From contig CANLSH010000010.1 of NCBI GenBank assembly GCA_947493705.1, positions 1 through 64,000 on the forward strand: a DNA stretch of 64,000 nucleotides, in the 5' to 3' direction. The position numbers were made by a program, and so were the translations under genes. This DNA comes from an uncultured Arachnia sp. GTDB lineage: Bacteria; Actinomycetota; Actinomycetes; Propionibacteriales; Propionibacteriaceae. Numbering within the stretch: position 1 is the stretch's first letter; each line of letters opens with the position of its first letter. Shown here piece by piece: positions 36,193 through 44,617 of this stretch. The notes below the pieces were generated by a model. That model ran no database searches, was not told where the DNA came from, and saw nothing but the letters and a program-made list of their open reading frames with translations.

Positions 36193-36627
36193 ATGACCAT
36201 GGATACGAAGAAGGCAGTACCCGAGGAGCCCACCGTGGATCTTCCCGTCCGAGAGGGCGAGGAACCATGGACGAGCGCCGAGATTGTCGAGCAGCGTGAA
36301 GCGTTGACGGAGGAGATCGAGCGGCTTGAGAAGAAGATCGCTGTCACCGAGGACGAATTGAGCGACATCCTGAAGGGTGGCACCGACGGTGCAGGCCGTG
36401 ACCCGGCCGATCTCGGCTCCAGCAACTTCGAGCGGGACCAGGAAGTTGCCCTGGCCCAGAATGCCCGGGAGATGGCTGATCAGGCCCGGCTTGCACTTCG
36501 CCTGTTCAACGAGGGCAACTACGGTCTGTGCGAAGTATGTGAGAATCCCATTGGCAAAGGTCGACTGCAGGTCTTTCCTCGCGCGACGCTCTGCGTCACC
36601 TGCAAGCAGCGCGAGGAGCGGCGCTGA
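36193..36627 (+). CDS. DksA/TraR family zinc-finger protein
   Basis: The 144-residue protein has a central helical hairpin (about 30-105, charged coiled coil) and a C-terminal four-cysteine zinc finger (CEVC...CVTC in GLCEVCENPIGKGRLQVFP), as in DksA/TraR proteins. These bind the secondary channel of RNA polymerase. The tip residues DPAD are compatible with a DksA-like loop. In mycobacteria and streptomycetes such proteins are common next to lspA. Start could be either ATG, 36193 or 36199. The stop overlaps the lspA CTG. Confidence 0.88.
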   Translation: MTMDTKKAVPEEPTVDLPVREGEEPWTSAEIVEQREALTEEIERLEKKIAVTEDELSDILKGGTDGAGRDPADLGSSNFERDQEVALAQNAREMADQARLALRLFNEGNYGLCEVCENPIGKGRLQVFPRATLCVTCKQREERR

Positions 36628-37121
36628 GCGTTGCACGCTCGAGGCCAGCGTTCCTGCTGGCGCTCGGGATCGGCATCCTCGGATACGCCACTGACCAGCT
36701 GACCAAGCTCCTGGCACTGCAGCACCTCACCCCGGGACAACCCCGAGAAGTGATTGGTTCACTGCTGCGGTTCACCCTCATTCGCAACCCCGGCGCTGCC
36801 TTCAGCCTGGGCAGCAGCGCCACCCTTGCGCTGTCCATCTTCGCGATCACCGCATTACTGGCGTGTGTGTTCATTGGTCTACCGAGAATTCGCACCATGC
36901 CTCAGGGCGTGGCCCTGGGGCTCATGGGCGCAGGCATCGCGGGCAATTTGCATGACCGGCTCCTGCGTGAACCGTCGCCGCTGCGGGGTCACGTCATCGA
37001 TTTCTTCCAGCTGCCCAACTTTGCCATCTTCAACGTTGCCGACATCTGCATCACCACGGCTGCAGTACTGGTGGTGTTGATGGCCTTTCTGGACGGGCGA
37101 GCAGAGAAGAAGGTCAGCTGA
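36624..37121 (+). CDS. lspA: Lipoprotein signal peptidase, apparent CTG start
   Basis: LspA (signal peptidase II) cleaves signal peptides of prolipoproteins in the membrane. From the CTG at 36624 the protein is 165 residues with four membrane helices and all family motifs: TDQLTKLL after helix 1, the catalytic D111 in GNLHDRL, and D140 in FNVADICI. No in-frame ATG, GTG or TTG exists before the GTG at 36750, which would delete helix 1 and TDQLTK. GAGGAG at 36613-36618 lies 5 bp before the CTG, and CTGA overlaps the upstream stop, as ATGA overlaps do elsewhere. The CTG start is inference. Confidence 0.88.
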   Translation: MSVARSRPAFLLALGIGILGYATDQLTKLLALQHLTPGQPREVIGSLLRFTLIRNPGAAFSLGSSATLALSIFAITALLACVFIGLPRIRTMPQGVALGLMGAGIAGNLHDRLLREPSPLRGHVIDFFQLPNFAIFNVADICITTAAVLVVLMAFLDGRAEKKVS

Positions 37122-37124
37122 GCA

Positions 37125-38045
37125 GTGAGTGTCTTTCTGGTCCCCCAGGATCTCGCGGGCGAGCGAGTGGATGCGGTCGCCTCACGCATCACCGGCCACA
37201 GCCGTTCACGCATCGATTCCCTGATCGACAACGGCGGGGTGGAGCTGAACGGGCAGACCGTGATCAAAGCCTCCCAGCGAGTCAGGGGCGGCGAGATGCT
37301 GGAATTGGTCGCGGAACCCCGGCCGCTGAGCGTTTCCGTGCGACCGCGGGAAGCCACCGGGATGGGTATCGTGCACGACGACGCCCACATCGTGGTGGTG
37401 GACAAACCGGCTGGCGTGGCAGCTCATCCCAGCCTCGGATGGGATGGCCCATCGGTTACCGAACACCTCGCCGCGGCAGGCTTTCGCATCTCCACCTCCG
37501 GGGCATCCGAGCGCCAGGGTGTTGTCTCCAGACTTGATGTCGGCACGAGCGGACTCATGGTGGTGGCCAACTCGGAGCTCGCTTACACCGTCCTGAAGCA
37601 GGCATTCCGGGACAAAGCCGTCGACAAGACCTACCATGCGCTGGTCCAGGGTCATCCGGATCCGTTCACGGGTACCATCGAGGCCCCCATCGCGCGGCAT
37701 CCTGGCGCGCAGTGGAAGATGGCCATCGTGGAGGGTGGCCGGGCCAGCGTGACGCACTACGAAACCCTCGAGGCACACAGGGCGGCCACACTGCTCGAAG
37801 TGCAGCTCGAGACAGGGCGGACGCATCAGATCCGGGTGCACATGGCGGCCATCGGACATCCCTGTTGCGGAGATGCACTCTACGGCTGTGATCCCCTTCT
37901 TGCTGAGCGGCTCGGCCTGGATCGGCAGTGGTTGCATGCAGCGGGGCTGGGATTCACGCATCCCGGCTCCGGTGAGCGGGTTCACTTCACCTCAACGCCT
38001 CCGCAGGAGCTCAGCGAGGCACTGGAGATCGTCCGCGAGGACTGA
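37125..38045 (+). CDS. rluD: RluA-family 23S rRNA pseudouridine synthase
   Basis: The 306-residue enzyme converts uridine to pseudouridine, by family in the large ribosomal subunit RNA. An S4 RNA-binding domain (about 11-60: RVDAVASRITGHSRSRIDSLIDNGGVELNG) precedes the catalytic domain with HRLD-type motif SRLDVGTSGLM; the catalytic aspartate is D138. LETGRTHQIRVHMAAIGHPCCGD is the second signature. The GTG lies three bases after the lspA stop; lspA-rluD pairing is widespread. The specific target uridine is not certain, so the symbol is the conventional one. Confidence 0.9.
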   Translation: MSVFLVPQDLAGERVDAVASRITGHSRSRIDSLIDNGGVELNGQTVIKASQRVRGGEMLELVAEPRPLSVSVRPREATGMGIVHDDAHIVVVDKPAGVAAHPSLGWDGPSVTEHLAAAGFRISTSGASERQGVVSRLDVGTSGLMVVANSELAYTVLKQAFRDKAVDKTYHALVQGHPDPFTGTIEAPIARHPGAQWKMAIVEGGRASVTHYETLEAHRAATLLEVQLETGRTHQIRVHMAAIGHPCCGDALYGCDPLLAERLGLDRQWLHAAGLGFTHPGSGERVHFTSTPPQELSEALEIVRED

Positions 38046-38086
38046 GCGGATGGGGGCCCCGCGTGGGTTCGCGGACGTCTTTCCAC

Positions 38087-38092
38087 TAGGAT
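38087..38092 (+). promoter_or_regulatory. Putative -10 element for leaderless pyk
   Basis: TAGGAT is followed by six bases and then the pyk ATG at 38099. A start of transcription 6-8 bases after the hexamer would coincide with the ATG, giving a leaderless mRNA. No ribosome site is visible before pyk. Confidence 0.5.
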
Positions 38093-38098
38093 GATCGA

Positions 38099-39526
38099 AT
38101 GCGCAGAGCTAAAATTGTATGCACCCTCGGTCCCTCATCCAACACCACGGAGCGTCTGGTCGAGCTGATCAACGCCGGAATGAACGTTGCCAGACTGAAC
38201 ATGAGTCATGGTGATTATGACGAACACGGCGCACGCCTGAAAGCAGTTCGCGAGGCTGCTGGGATCACCGGCAGGACAGTGGGCGTCCTTGCTGACCTCC
38301 AGGGTCCCAAGATTCGGTTGGGGCGTTTCGCCAACGACGAGAAGCATCAGCTCGATGTTGGGGACCGGTTCACGATCACCATTGACGACATCGAGGGCGA
38401 TGGTTCCCGTTGCTCCACCACATTCAAGGGTCTGCCCGGGGATGTCAACGTGGGTGATGAGATCCTCATCGATGACGGCAAAGTGGGGTTGGAGGCCATC
38501 GAGGTGAGCGCCACTGATGTTGTGTGCAAGGTGACCGTTCCCGGTCCCGTGTCCAACAACAAGGGCATCAACCTTCCGGGTGTGGCCGTTTCAGTCCCGG
38601 CTCTCAGCGAGAAGGATGAATCCGATCTCCGTTGGGCGCTGTCGCAGGACATCGACCTTGTCGCACTGTCCTTCGTGCGCTCCGCTGATGACATCAAGCG
38701 CGTCCACGAGATCATGGACGAAGAAGGGCGTCACCTGCCGGTGATCGCAAAGCTCGAGAAGCCACAGGCCATCACGAACCTGCAGGCCATCATTGATGCC
38801 TTCGACGCTTTCATGGTGGCGCGCGGTGACCTCGGCGTCGAACTGCCGCTGGAAGATGTTCCGCTGGTTCAGAAGGAAATCGTCCGCGCAGCCCGCAAGT
38901 GGGCCAAGCCAGTCATCGTCGCCACGCAGATGCTGGAATCAATGATCTCCTCGCCACGTCCCACCCGCGCCGAAACCAGCGATGTTGCCAACGCAATTCT
39001 TGATGGCGCCGACGCAGTCATGCTTTCCGGCGAAACATCCGTCGGTGATTTCCCCGTGGAAACCGTGGCCACCATGGCCAGGATCGCCGAAAAGACTGAG
39101 CAGGCCGGTCACGACGAGATCAACATCATCGACTGGGATCCCCACACCACGGGTGGTGTCCTCGCCAAGGCTGCCGCAGAGGTGGCCGACCGGGTGGGCG
39201 CACGTTTCCTGGTCGCATTCACCAAGTCCGGGGACACGGCACGACGCCTTTCCAGGCTCCGTTCGTCGATTCCTCTGCTGGTGTTCTCCCCGGAGCACAG
39301 CACCCAGCAGGCCATGACCCTGTCATGGGGAGTCGAGACCCATATGACGCCTGACTTCGCGAATCAGGACGAGATGGTGTTGGAGGTGGACAGGTTCCTG
39401 CGTGAACGAAACATGATTGAGGTGGGGGAGCGCATCGTCATTCTTTCCGGCTCACCCATGGGTGTGCCCGGCAAAACGAACAACCTTCGTGTCCACAAGA
39501 TCAAGGGGCAGGGCGAGAAAGTCTGA
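38099..39526 (+). CDS. pyk: Pyruvate kinase
   Basis: Pyruvate kinase (475 residues) makes pyruvate and ATP from phosphoenolpyruvate and ADP. The N-terminal barrel starts MRRAKIVCTLGPSS. The active-site segment VIAKLEKPQAITNL, MVARGDLGVELP and VATQMLESMISSPRPTRAE are intact, and the C-terminal regulatory domain (about 340-475) is complete. It appears leaderless, from TAGGAT at 38087-38092. It ends in an 18-bp terminator. Confidence 0.97.
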   Translation: MRRAKIVCTLGPSSNTTERLVELINAGMNVARLNMSHGDYDEHGARLKAVREAAGITGRTVGVLADLQGPKIRLGRFANDEKHQLDVGDRFTITIDDIEGDGSRCSTTFKGLPGDVNVGDEILIDDGKVGLEAIEVSATDVVCKVTVPGPVSNNKGINLPGVAVSVPALSEKDESDLRWALSQDIDLVALSFVRSADDIKRVHEIMDEEGRHLPVIAKLEKPQAITNLQAIIDAFDAFMVARGDLGVELPLEDVPLVQKEIVRAARKWAKPVIVATQMLESMISSPRPTRAETSDVANAILDGADAVMLSGETSVGDFPVETVATMARIAEKTEQAGHDEINIIDWDPHTTGGVLAKAAAEVADRVGARFLVAFTKSGDTARRLSRLRSSIPLLVFSPEHSTQQAMTLSWGVETHMTPDFANQDEMVLEVDRFLRERNMIEVGERIVILSGSPMGVPGKTNNLRVHKIKGQGEKV

Positions 39527-39559
39527 GCGTCCTCCCACGCAATGACCGGGCGTGAGACA

Positions 39560-39601
39560 GAAGAAGGGGAAGGCCGCCGTGCAGCGGCCTTCCCCTTCTT
39601 C
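39560..39601. terminator. Bidirectional terminator between pyk and tRNA-Leu
   Basis: GAAGAAGGGGAAGGCCGC (39560-39577) pairs perfectly over 18 bp with its complement at 39584-39601 around the loop CGTGCA. The right arm ends CCCCTTCTTC, giving a T-rich tract for the plus strand. The convergent arrangement suggests it stops pyk and also the tRNA transcript. Confidence 0.85.
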
Positions 39602-39607
39602 GATGCG

Positions 39608-39690
39608 TACCCGGAAGGGGAGTCGAACCCCTACAGCCTTTCGGCCAGACGGGTTTGAGCCGTCCGCGTATACCATTCCGCCACCCGGGC
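39608..39690 (-). tRNA. tRNA-Leu, anticodon CAA
   Basis: On the minus strand an 83-nt cloverleaf begins GCCCGGGTGGCGGAATGG and ends with discriminator A; CCA is not encoded. The acceptor stem has seven pairs including two G-U. The anticodon stem GACGG/CCGTC encloses the loop CTCAAAC, giving anticodon CAA, which reads UUG. A long class II variable arm (TGGCCGAAAGGCTG) and the T arm GGGG-TTCGACT-CCCC confirm leucine. It lies between the pyk terminator and pdtaR, and no integrated element is attached. Confidence 0.95.
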
Positions 39691-39863
39691 TGGGCGTCCA
39701 ACATTGTGCCACAGCTCGCCATGACCTCGCGCATCGGGTCCAAGTGTCCCCTTCCACTGGGCATTCATACACCGGCTTGGCCGTGAACGTTGTTGGCACG
39801 GTAGTATTCGTTAGCGCTGCGTGGACGCAGCGATTTTCACACTCCATTGCTGAGGGAGCCACA

Positions 39864-40451
39864 ATGCCCACGAATTCACGTCCGACCCGAGTACTGGTTG
39901 CCGAGGATGAGGCGCTGATCCGTTTGGATCTGGTGGAACTCCTGACAGATGAGGGCTTCGAAGTGGTCGGTCAGGCGGCCGACGGGGAAGAGGCTGTGAA
40001 GCTGGCTCGGGAACTGCGACCGGATCTGGTCATCATGGATGTGAAGATGCCACGCATGGACGGGATCGCTGCGGCTGAGTCCATTGCCGAGGAGCGCATT
40101 GCCCCCATCGTCATGCTGACAGCCTTCAGCCAACGCGAACTCGTGGAGCGGGCCCGCGATGCCGGTGCCATGGCCTACGTGGTGAAGCCTTTCGACGCCT
40201 CTGACGTCGTCCCCGCCATCGAGATCGCCATCGGACGTTTCGCCGAGATCAAGGCCATCGAGGAGGAGCTCGCCTCCCTCGAGGACAGGCTTGAATCCCG
40301 GAAGATCATTGATCAGGCGAAGGGCGTTCTCCAGGAAGGGTTGGGGCTGAGCGAACCCGAAGCCTTCCGCTGGATTCAGAAGACCGCCATGGATCTCCGC
40401 AAGTCGATGCGTGAGGTTGCCGAAGGCGTCATCAGCCACAAGAAGCGCTGA
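39864..40451 (+). CDS. pdtaR: ANTAR-domain response regulator PdtaR
   Basis: The 195-residue protein has a receiver domain (8-122) with phosphorylatable D59 (LVIMDVKMPRMDG), acidic pocket E14/D15 (VAEDEA) and K in VVKPFD. A coiled linker leads to an ANTAR domain (about 130-190: SLEDRLESRKIIDQAKGVLQEGLGLSEPEAFRWIQ). ANTAR domains bind paired RNA hairpins and act as antiterminators. The gene is orthologous in position to mycobacterial pdtaR between pyk and polA. Its sensor kinase pdtaS is not in this window. Confidence 0.93.
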   Translation: MPTNSRPTRVLVAEDEALIRLDLVELLTDEGFEVVGQAADGEEAVKLARELRPDLVIMDVKMPRMDGIAAAESIAEERIAPIVMLTAFSQRELVERARDAGAMAYVVKPFDASDVVPAIEIAIGRFAEIKAIEEELASLEDRLESRKIIDQAKGVLQEGLGLSEPEAFRWIQKTAMDLRKSMREVAEGVISHKKR

Positions 40452-40454
40452 CCA

Positions 40455-40616
40455 CACGGGGGCTCCGCCCCCGTGAACCCCGGTAAAACCTGGAGCTCGC
40501 TCCGCTCGCACGACTTGAGGTTCCGCCGAACAAGCGGCTTCGCCGCGTTCGTCGGGCTGTTCGCGTTCACCGTTCGGTTGTGGCTGGTCTCGAGGCCACA
40601 ACCGAACGGTTAACGC
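40455..40616. repeat. Hairpin-rich intergenic element between pdtaR and thioesterase gene
   Basis: This non-coding gap between convergent genes holds several inverted repeats. CACGGGGGC (40455-40463) pairs with GCCCCCGTG (40467-40475). A GCGGC/GCCGC stem lies near 40535. ACCGTTCGGTTGTGGC (40569-40584) pairs with its complement at 40595-40610, extended by GCGTT/AACGC to about 21 bp with one mismatch. At least the last can terminate transcription from both sides. The mix of stems looks like a mosaic of dispersed repeat units. Confidence 0.75.
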
Positions 40617-40618
40617 GG

Positions 40619-41059
40619 TCAGGATTCGGGCAGCATGTGGCAGGTGAGGCGGCCGATGGCGGTCCGACGGCCGGCGTCGTCGACGATCTCGACCTCATAG
40701 ACGGCGGTGCGACGTCCCAGGTGCAGCGCCGTCGCAGTACCTGTCACGCGTCCCTGTTTGGCTGAACGGATATGGGTGATATTGAGGTCCACTCCCACTG
40801 CCACTTGGTGTGATGGCCTCCCGTGCATGACAGCGCCCATGGAGGCGAGGGTCTCCACAAGTACCGCGGAGGCCCCCCCGTGCAACAGCCCGAACGGTTG
40901 GGTGTTGCCCTCCACGGGAATACTTCCCACCACCTTCTCAGCGGTGAGTTCATGCATCTCGAAGCCCATCTTCTCGTCAAGAGGGAAATCGAGGGTGTGC
41001 AGCCATTCCGGCAGAGGTTGCTCCATAACAACGTCACTGTAGGGCTCTGTGGCGCTCAT
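40619..41059 (-). CDS. PaaI-type hotdog-fold thioesterase
   Basis: The 146-residue protein starts MSATEPYSD and carries the hotdog motif NTQPFGLLHGGASAVLVETLAS, the HGG(A/M) signature of PaaI/DUF4442-type acyl-CoA thioesterases. The later strand pattern GVDLNITHIRSAKQGRVTG fits the fold. The substrate acyl group is unknown. The ATG at 41059 is chosen because longer reading enters polA on the opposite strand. Divergent from polA with 22 bp between start codons. Mycobacteria also have a thioesterase gene between pdtaR and polA. Confidence 0.88.
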   Translation of the reverse strand: MSATEPYSDVVMEQPLPEWLHTLDFPLDEKMGFEMHELTAEKVVGSIPVEGNTQPFGLLHGGASAVLVETLASMGAVMHGRPSHQVAVGVDLNITHIRSAKQGRVTGTATALHLGRRTAVYEVEIVDDAGRRTAIGRLTCHMLPES

Positions 41060-41068
41060 CGTGGCCGC

Positions 41069-41074
41069 TATCCT
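41069..41074 (+). promoter_or_regulatory. Putative -10 element for leaderless polA
   Basis: TATCCT followed by seven bases and the GTG start of polA at 41082. The 22-bp gap to the divergent thioesterase ATG leaves no room for a leader, supporting a leaderless transcript; the -35 region would lie within the thioesterase coding sequence. Confidence 0.45.
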
Positions 41075-41081
41075 CAGTGGG

Positions 41082-43757
41082 GTGAATTCCAAACCGCGTC
41101 TGCTGCTCATCGATGGACACTCCGTGGCGTATCGGGCGTTCTTCGCGCTCCCCGTCGACAACTTCTACACTACAACGGGCCAGCACACCAACGCTGTCTT
41201 CGGCTTCACCTCCATGTTGATCAATGTGCTGCGAGATGAGAAGCCCAGCCACGTGGCGGTTGCCTTCGATGTCTCAAGGCAGTCATTTCGCACCGACAGC
41301 TACCCCGAGTACAAGGCGAACCGCTCCGCCTCCCCGGAGGAGTTCAAGGGGCAGGTGACACTCATCAAGGATGTGCTTGACGCCATGAATGTCCCGCACG
41401 TGGAGCTGGAGGGATACGAGGCGGACGATGTGATCGCCACCCTCACCACTGAGGCAGCTGCGGATGGATTCGATGTCCTCGTGTGTACGGGTGATCGGGA
41501 CGCCTTCCAACTGGTCACCGAGAATGTGACTGTCCTCTACCCACGCAAGGGGATGTCGGATCTGGTGCGCATGACCCCGGAAGCGGTGGAGGAGAAGTAC
41601 CTGGTGCCGCCGGTTCGCCATCCCGAGATCGCTGCGCTGGTCGGTGAGTCGAGCGACAATCTGCCCGGGGTTCCGGGCGTGGGGCCGAAGACGGCTGCCA
41701 AATGGATCGCAGAGTTCGGCGGTCTGGACAACATTCTCGCGCGGGCCGAGCAGATCAAGGGCAAGGCGGGGGAGTCACTTCGAGCGCATCTGGATGATGT
41801 TGCTCGCAACCGCCGACTCAATGCGCTGGTCCGGGACCTGAGTCTTCCGCTGGGCGTAGCCGAGACCATCCGACAGGAATGGGACAGGGAGAAGGTGCAT
41901 GAGCTCTTCGACGCCCTGGAATTCCGCGTCCTGCGGGAGCGCCTGCTGGAGCTCTCACCACGGGAGCCCGTCGCCACGGGGGCCTTCGCCGTGGAGGGAA
42001 CGACCATCGAACCCGGTGGTGTACGCGCTTGGCTGGAAGAGCACGCCCAGGACCTGACCGGCGTCCACTTCGTGGGTTCATGGGGTTCCGGAGCCGGGGA
42101 CCTGTCCGGTATTGCACTGGCCGGAACCGATGGAGCCGGTGCGTGGGTGGACGTTGCTGCGTTGATGCCTGACGATGACGCCGCACTGGCGGCCTGGCTT
42201 GATGATCCGACGCCACGCAAGGTGGTGCACGAAGCCAAAGGCCCAACTCTGGCCTGCTGGTCGCGGGGCTGGAACCTTGCGGGGATCGAGCTCGATACCC
42301 TGCTGGCCGCCTATCTGCTGCGGCCGGATCAACGCACATATGACCTCGCTGACCTTGTACTGCGTCATCTGAAACGCGAACTGGCGCAGGAAGCTGCCCA
42401 GGATGACACACCCCAGCTGGCCCTCGATTTTCCTGCTGATGAGGATGAAACCCTCACCATCGCTCTGCTTCATGCTCGGGCAGTGCTGGATCTAGCAGCT
42501 GCTCTGCGCGTCGAGCTGGTGGAGCGGGAGGCGGATGACCTTCTCCGTGAGGTGGAACTTCCCCTCCAGCGCACCCTTGCCGGGATGGAGCAGCTGGGGA
42601 TCGCCGTGGACGTGGCACGGCTGGAGGACCTCCACACCCAGTTCGACGCAGCGGTGAGACAGGCGCAGGACGCCGCTTGGGAGGTGTTGGGTCATGAGGT
42701 GAATCTCGGGTCGCCGAAACAGCTCCAGGCAGTGCTCTTCGATGAGCTGGACATGCCGAAGACGCGGAAGACCAAATCCGGTTACACCACTGATGCCGAA
42801 GCGCTGGAGGGACTGTTTGTCAAGACGGAGCACCCGTTCCTTGGACATCTGCTCTCCCACAGGGATGCAATCAGGCTTCGGCAGACCGTGGACGGTCTGC
42901 TGGCCTCGGTGCAGCCGGATGGACGGATCCATACCACCTACGTACAGACGATGGCGGCTACTGGTCGGCTCTCTTCGATCGATCCGAACTTGCAGAACAT
43001 TCCCATTCGCACCTCGCTGGGACGTCAGATCCGTAGCGCCTTCATCGCGGGCGAGGGGTTCGAGAATCTGATGAGCGCTGATTACTCCCAGATTGAGATG
43101 CGTCTCATGGCTCATGCGAGCGAGGACCAAGGTCTCATCGAGGCGTTCCGATCAGGGCGTGACTTCCACAATGAGATGGCGTCCAAGGTGTTCGCCGTCC
43201 ATCCCGCCGGTGTCACATCGGAGATGCGTGCCCGGATCAAAGCTATGAACTACGGGCTCGCCTATGGGCTCAGTGCTTTCGGTCTCTCCAATCAGCTGAA
43301 AATCTCTGTCGGCGAGGCCAAGGCCCTCATGGAGGACTACTTTTCCCGCATGGGAGGGGTGCAGGCCTATCTGGCGGACATTGTTTCCGAGGCTCGTCGT
43401 CGGGGCTACACCTCCACGATGCTTGGACGGCGCAGGTATTTGCCGGATCTGACATCCACCAACCGCCAACGCCGCGAAATGGCGGAACGAGCTGCGCTGA
43501 ATGCACCAATTCAGGGTTCAGCAGCAGACGTGATCAAGATCGCCATGATCGAAGTCGGCCGCGCCCTGAAGGATGGGGGCTTCCGGAGCCGGATGCTGTT
43601 GCAGGTCCACGACGAGTTGATCATTGAAGTGGCGCAGGGGGAACAGGATGCCGTCGCGGAGCTGATGCGACGTCATATGGCGGCAGCGATGGATCTAAAG
43701 GTGTCGCTCGAGGTCTCCATCGGTGTGGGTGAGTCCTGGTTCGCTGCCGCCCACTGA
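41082..43757 (+). CDS. polA: DNA polymerase I
   Basis: Pol I (891 residues) fills gaps in repair and replaces Okazaki primers. The 5' nuclease domain occupies about 1-290 (LLLIDGHSVAYRAFFALP; GYEADDVIATL; GESSDNLPGVPGVG). The middle exonuclease-like domain (about 300-490) lacks the DxE pair of proofreading enzymes, as in mycobacteria. The polymerase domain has motif A DYSQIEMRL (D667), the O-helix region RIKAMNYGLAYGLS, and motif C QVHDELI (D844). The GTG at 41082 gives the normal N-terminus; a GTG at 41049 overlaps the divergent gene start. Convergent with the sortase gene, 4 bp apart. Confidence 0.96.
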   Translation: MNSKPRLLLIDGHSVAYRAFFALPVDNFYTTTGQHTNAVFGFTSMLINVLRDEKPSHVAVAFDVSRQSFRTDSYPEYKANRSASPEEFKGQVTLIKDVLDAMNVPHVELEGYEADDVIATLTTEAAADGFDVLVCTGDRDAFQLVTENVTVLYPRKGMSDLVRMTPEAVEEKYLVPPVRHPEIAALVGESSDNLPGVPGVGPKTAAKWIAEFGGLDNILARAEQIKGKAGESLRAHLDDVARNRRLNALVRDLSLPLGVAETIRQEWDREKVHELFDALEFRVLRERLLELSPREPVATGAFAVEGTTIEPGGVRAWLEEHAQDLTGVHFVGSWGSGAGDLSGIALAGTDGAGAWVDVAALMPDDDAALAAWLDDPTPRKVVHEAKGPTLACWSRGWNLAGIELDTLLAAYLLRPDQRTYDLADLVLRHLKRELAQEAAQDDTPQLALDFPADEDETLTIALLHARAVLDLAAALRVELVEREADDLLREVELPLQRTLAGMEQLGIAVDVARLEDLHTQFDAAVRQAQDAAWEVLGHEVNLGSPKQLQAVLFDELDMPKTRKTKSGYTTDAEALEGLFVKTEHPFLGHLLSHRDAIRLRQTVDGLLASVQPDGRIHTTYVQTMAATGRLSSIDPNLQNIPIRTSLGRQIRSAFIAGEGFENLMSADYSQIEMRLMAHASEDQGLIEAFRSGRDFHNEMASKVFAVHPAGVTSEMRARIKAMNYGLAYGLSAFGLSNQLKISVGEAKALMEDYFSRMGGVQAYLADIVSEARRRGYTSTMLGRRRYLPDLTSTNRQRREMAERAALNAPIQGSAADVIKIAMIEVGRALKDGGFRSRMLLQVHDELIIEVAQGEQDAVAELMRRHMAAAMDLKVSLEVSIGVGESWFAAAH

Positions 43758-43761
43758 GAAG

Positions 43762-44547
43762 TCAGTCGCCCACGTAGGGGGCGGCATAGAAGAACACCCG
43801 GGAATCCCACACATCTGTGCCAGCGCGGTGATCCCAGCAGATGATCATTGTCAGGAGTGGGTTGCCCTCGAAGTCGACCATGGTGTCGGATTCGGGGTCG
43901 TAGTCCTCCACGAACACCTTTTTTGCTTCCACGAAGTCATAACAAGCCACCTCACCCTGGCGACCATGCACCACGATGCGGTCTCCTGGCTGCAGTTGAT
44001 TCTGCCCGCCCTCATACATCTGATTCCCCAACGCTCCACCGCGGCGATAGGTGTGGATGGAGAAGACGGTCTTGCCCTTCGTGACGCCCGCCGCCGGGCC
44101 CTGGTTCCACCATGAGGCCATGCGCGGTTCGCTCTTGGGTGGTGCGGCAATGGCACCTTCAGCATCAAGTCCCAGCGATACCACCTTCTCATCCACCTCG
44201 AAGCGCTGGATCTCATAACGCACGGGTTCGAAGCCTTCATCGCTCATGGGCTGGCAGTAGCCAGTGGCAGAGGGCGACGGTGAGGCGGAAGGAGACGGCG
44301 AAGAAACAGGGATAGCAGAAGAAACAGGATTAGCAGGCGGGTCTGAGGTGACCGGCGCACTCGAAGCGGGCGAGGGTGCAGCGGGCACAGTGCTGGCCGC
44401 AGCGGTCGTCTCGGATACCTGGGGTTCCGCCCGGGTGGTACTGGGTGAGCGCAGGGCAAAAAATGCGATCACGCTGACAAGGACCATTACGGCGACAACC
44501 AGCGCCAGAAGGCGATGTCGGTTCCGCAAGGTTGTTTCACTGGTCAC
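43762..44547 (-). CDS. Sortase, class F-like
   Basis: The 261-residue protein has an N-terminal membrane anchor (about 12-31), a long Ser/Pro/Ala-rich linker (about 35-92) and a sortase domain. The catalytic histidine is H165 (FSIHTYRRG), the cysteine C237 (TMIICWDHR), and the probable arginine R250 (WDSRVFFYA). The arrangement matches the class F family common in actinobacteria, whose natural substrates are poorly known. No LPXTG-type substrate gene or pilin cluster is adjacent. Start is a GTG; the rpsA promoter lies just upstream on the other strand. Confidence 0.85.
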   Translation of the reverse strand: MTSETTLRNRHRLLALVVAVMVLVSVIAFFALRSPSTTRAEPQVSETTAAASTVPAAPSPASSAPVTSDPPANPVSSAIPVSSPSPSASPSPSATGYCQPMSDEGFEPVRYEIQRFEVDEKVVSLGLDAEGAIAAPPKSEPRMASWWNQGPAAGVTKGKTVFSIHTYRRGGALGNQMYEGGQNQLQPGDRIVVHGRQGEVACYDFVEAKKVFVEDYDPESDTMVDFEGNPLLTMIICWDHRAGTDVWDSRVFFYAAPYVGD

Positions 44548-44581
44548 CCACTCAGAATAACTCCTCGCAAGCCAAAACGGT

Positions 44582-44611
44582 TTGACCCGCCGAGCGACGC
44601 GAAGCTACAGT
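44582..44611 (+). promoter_or_regulatory. Putative rpsA promoter
   Basis: TTGACC (44582-44587) and TACAGT (44606-44611) with an 18-bp spacer form one of the best promoters in the window. The predicted start near 44618 leaves a leader of about 125 nt before rpsA. Confidence 0.65.
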
Positions 44612-44617
44612 GGAACG

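Noticed and set aside
36750-37121. lspA starting at the GTG at 36750
   Set aside because: This would remove membrane helix 1 and the conserved TDQLTK motif; the frame extends upstream to a CTG with a good ribosome site.
39608-39690. tRNA-Leu as an integration site of a mobile element
   Set aside because: No integrase, no duplicated 3' tRNA end and no foreign genes are next to it.
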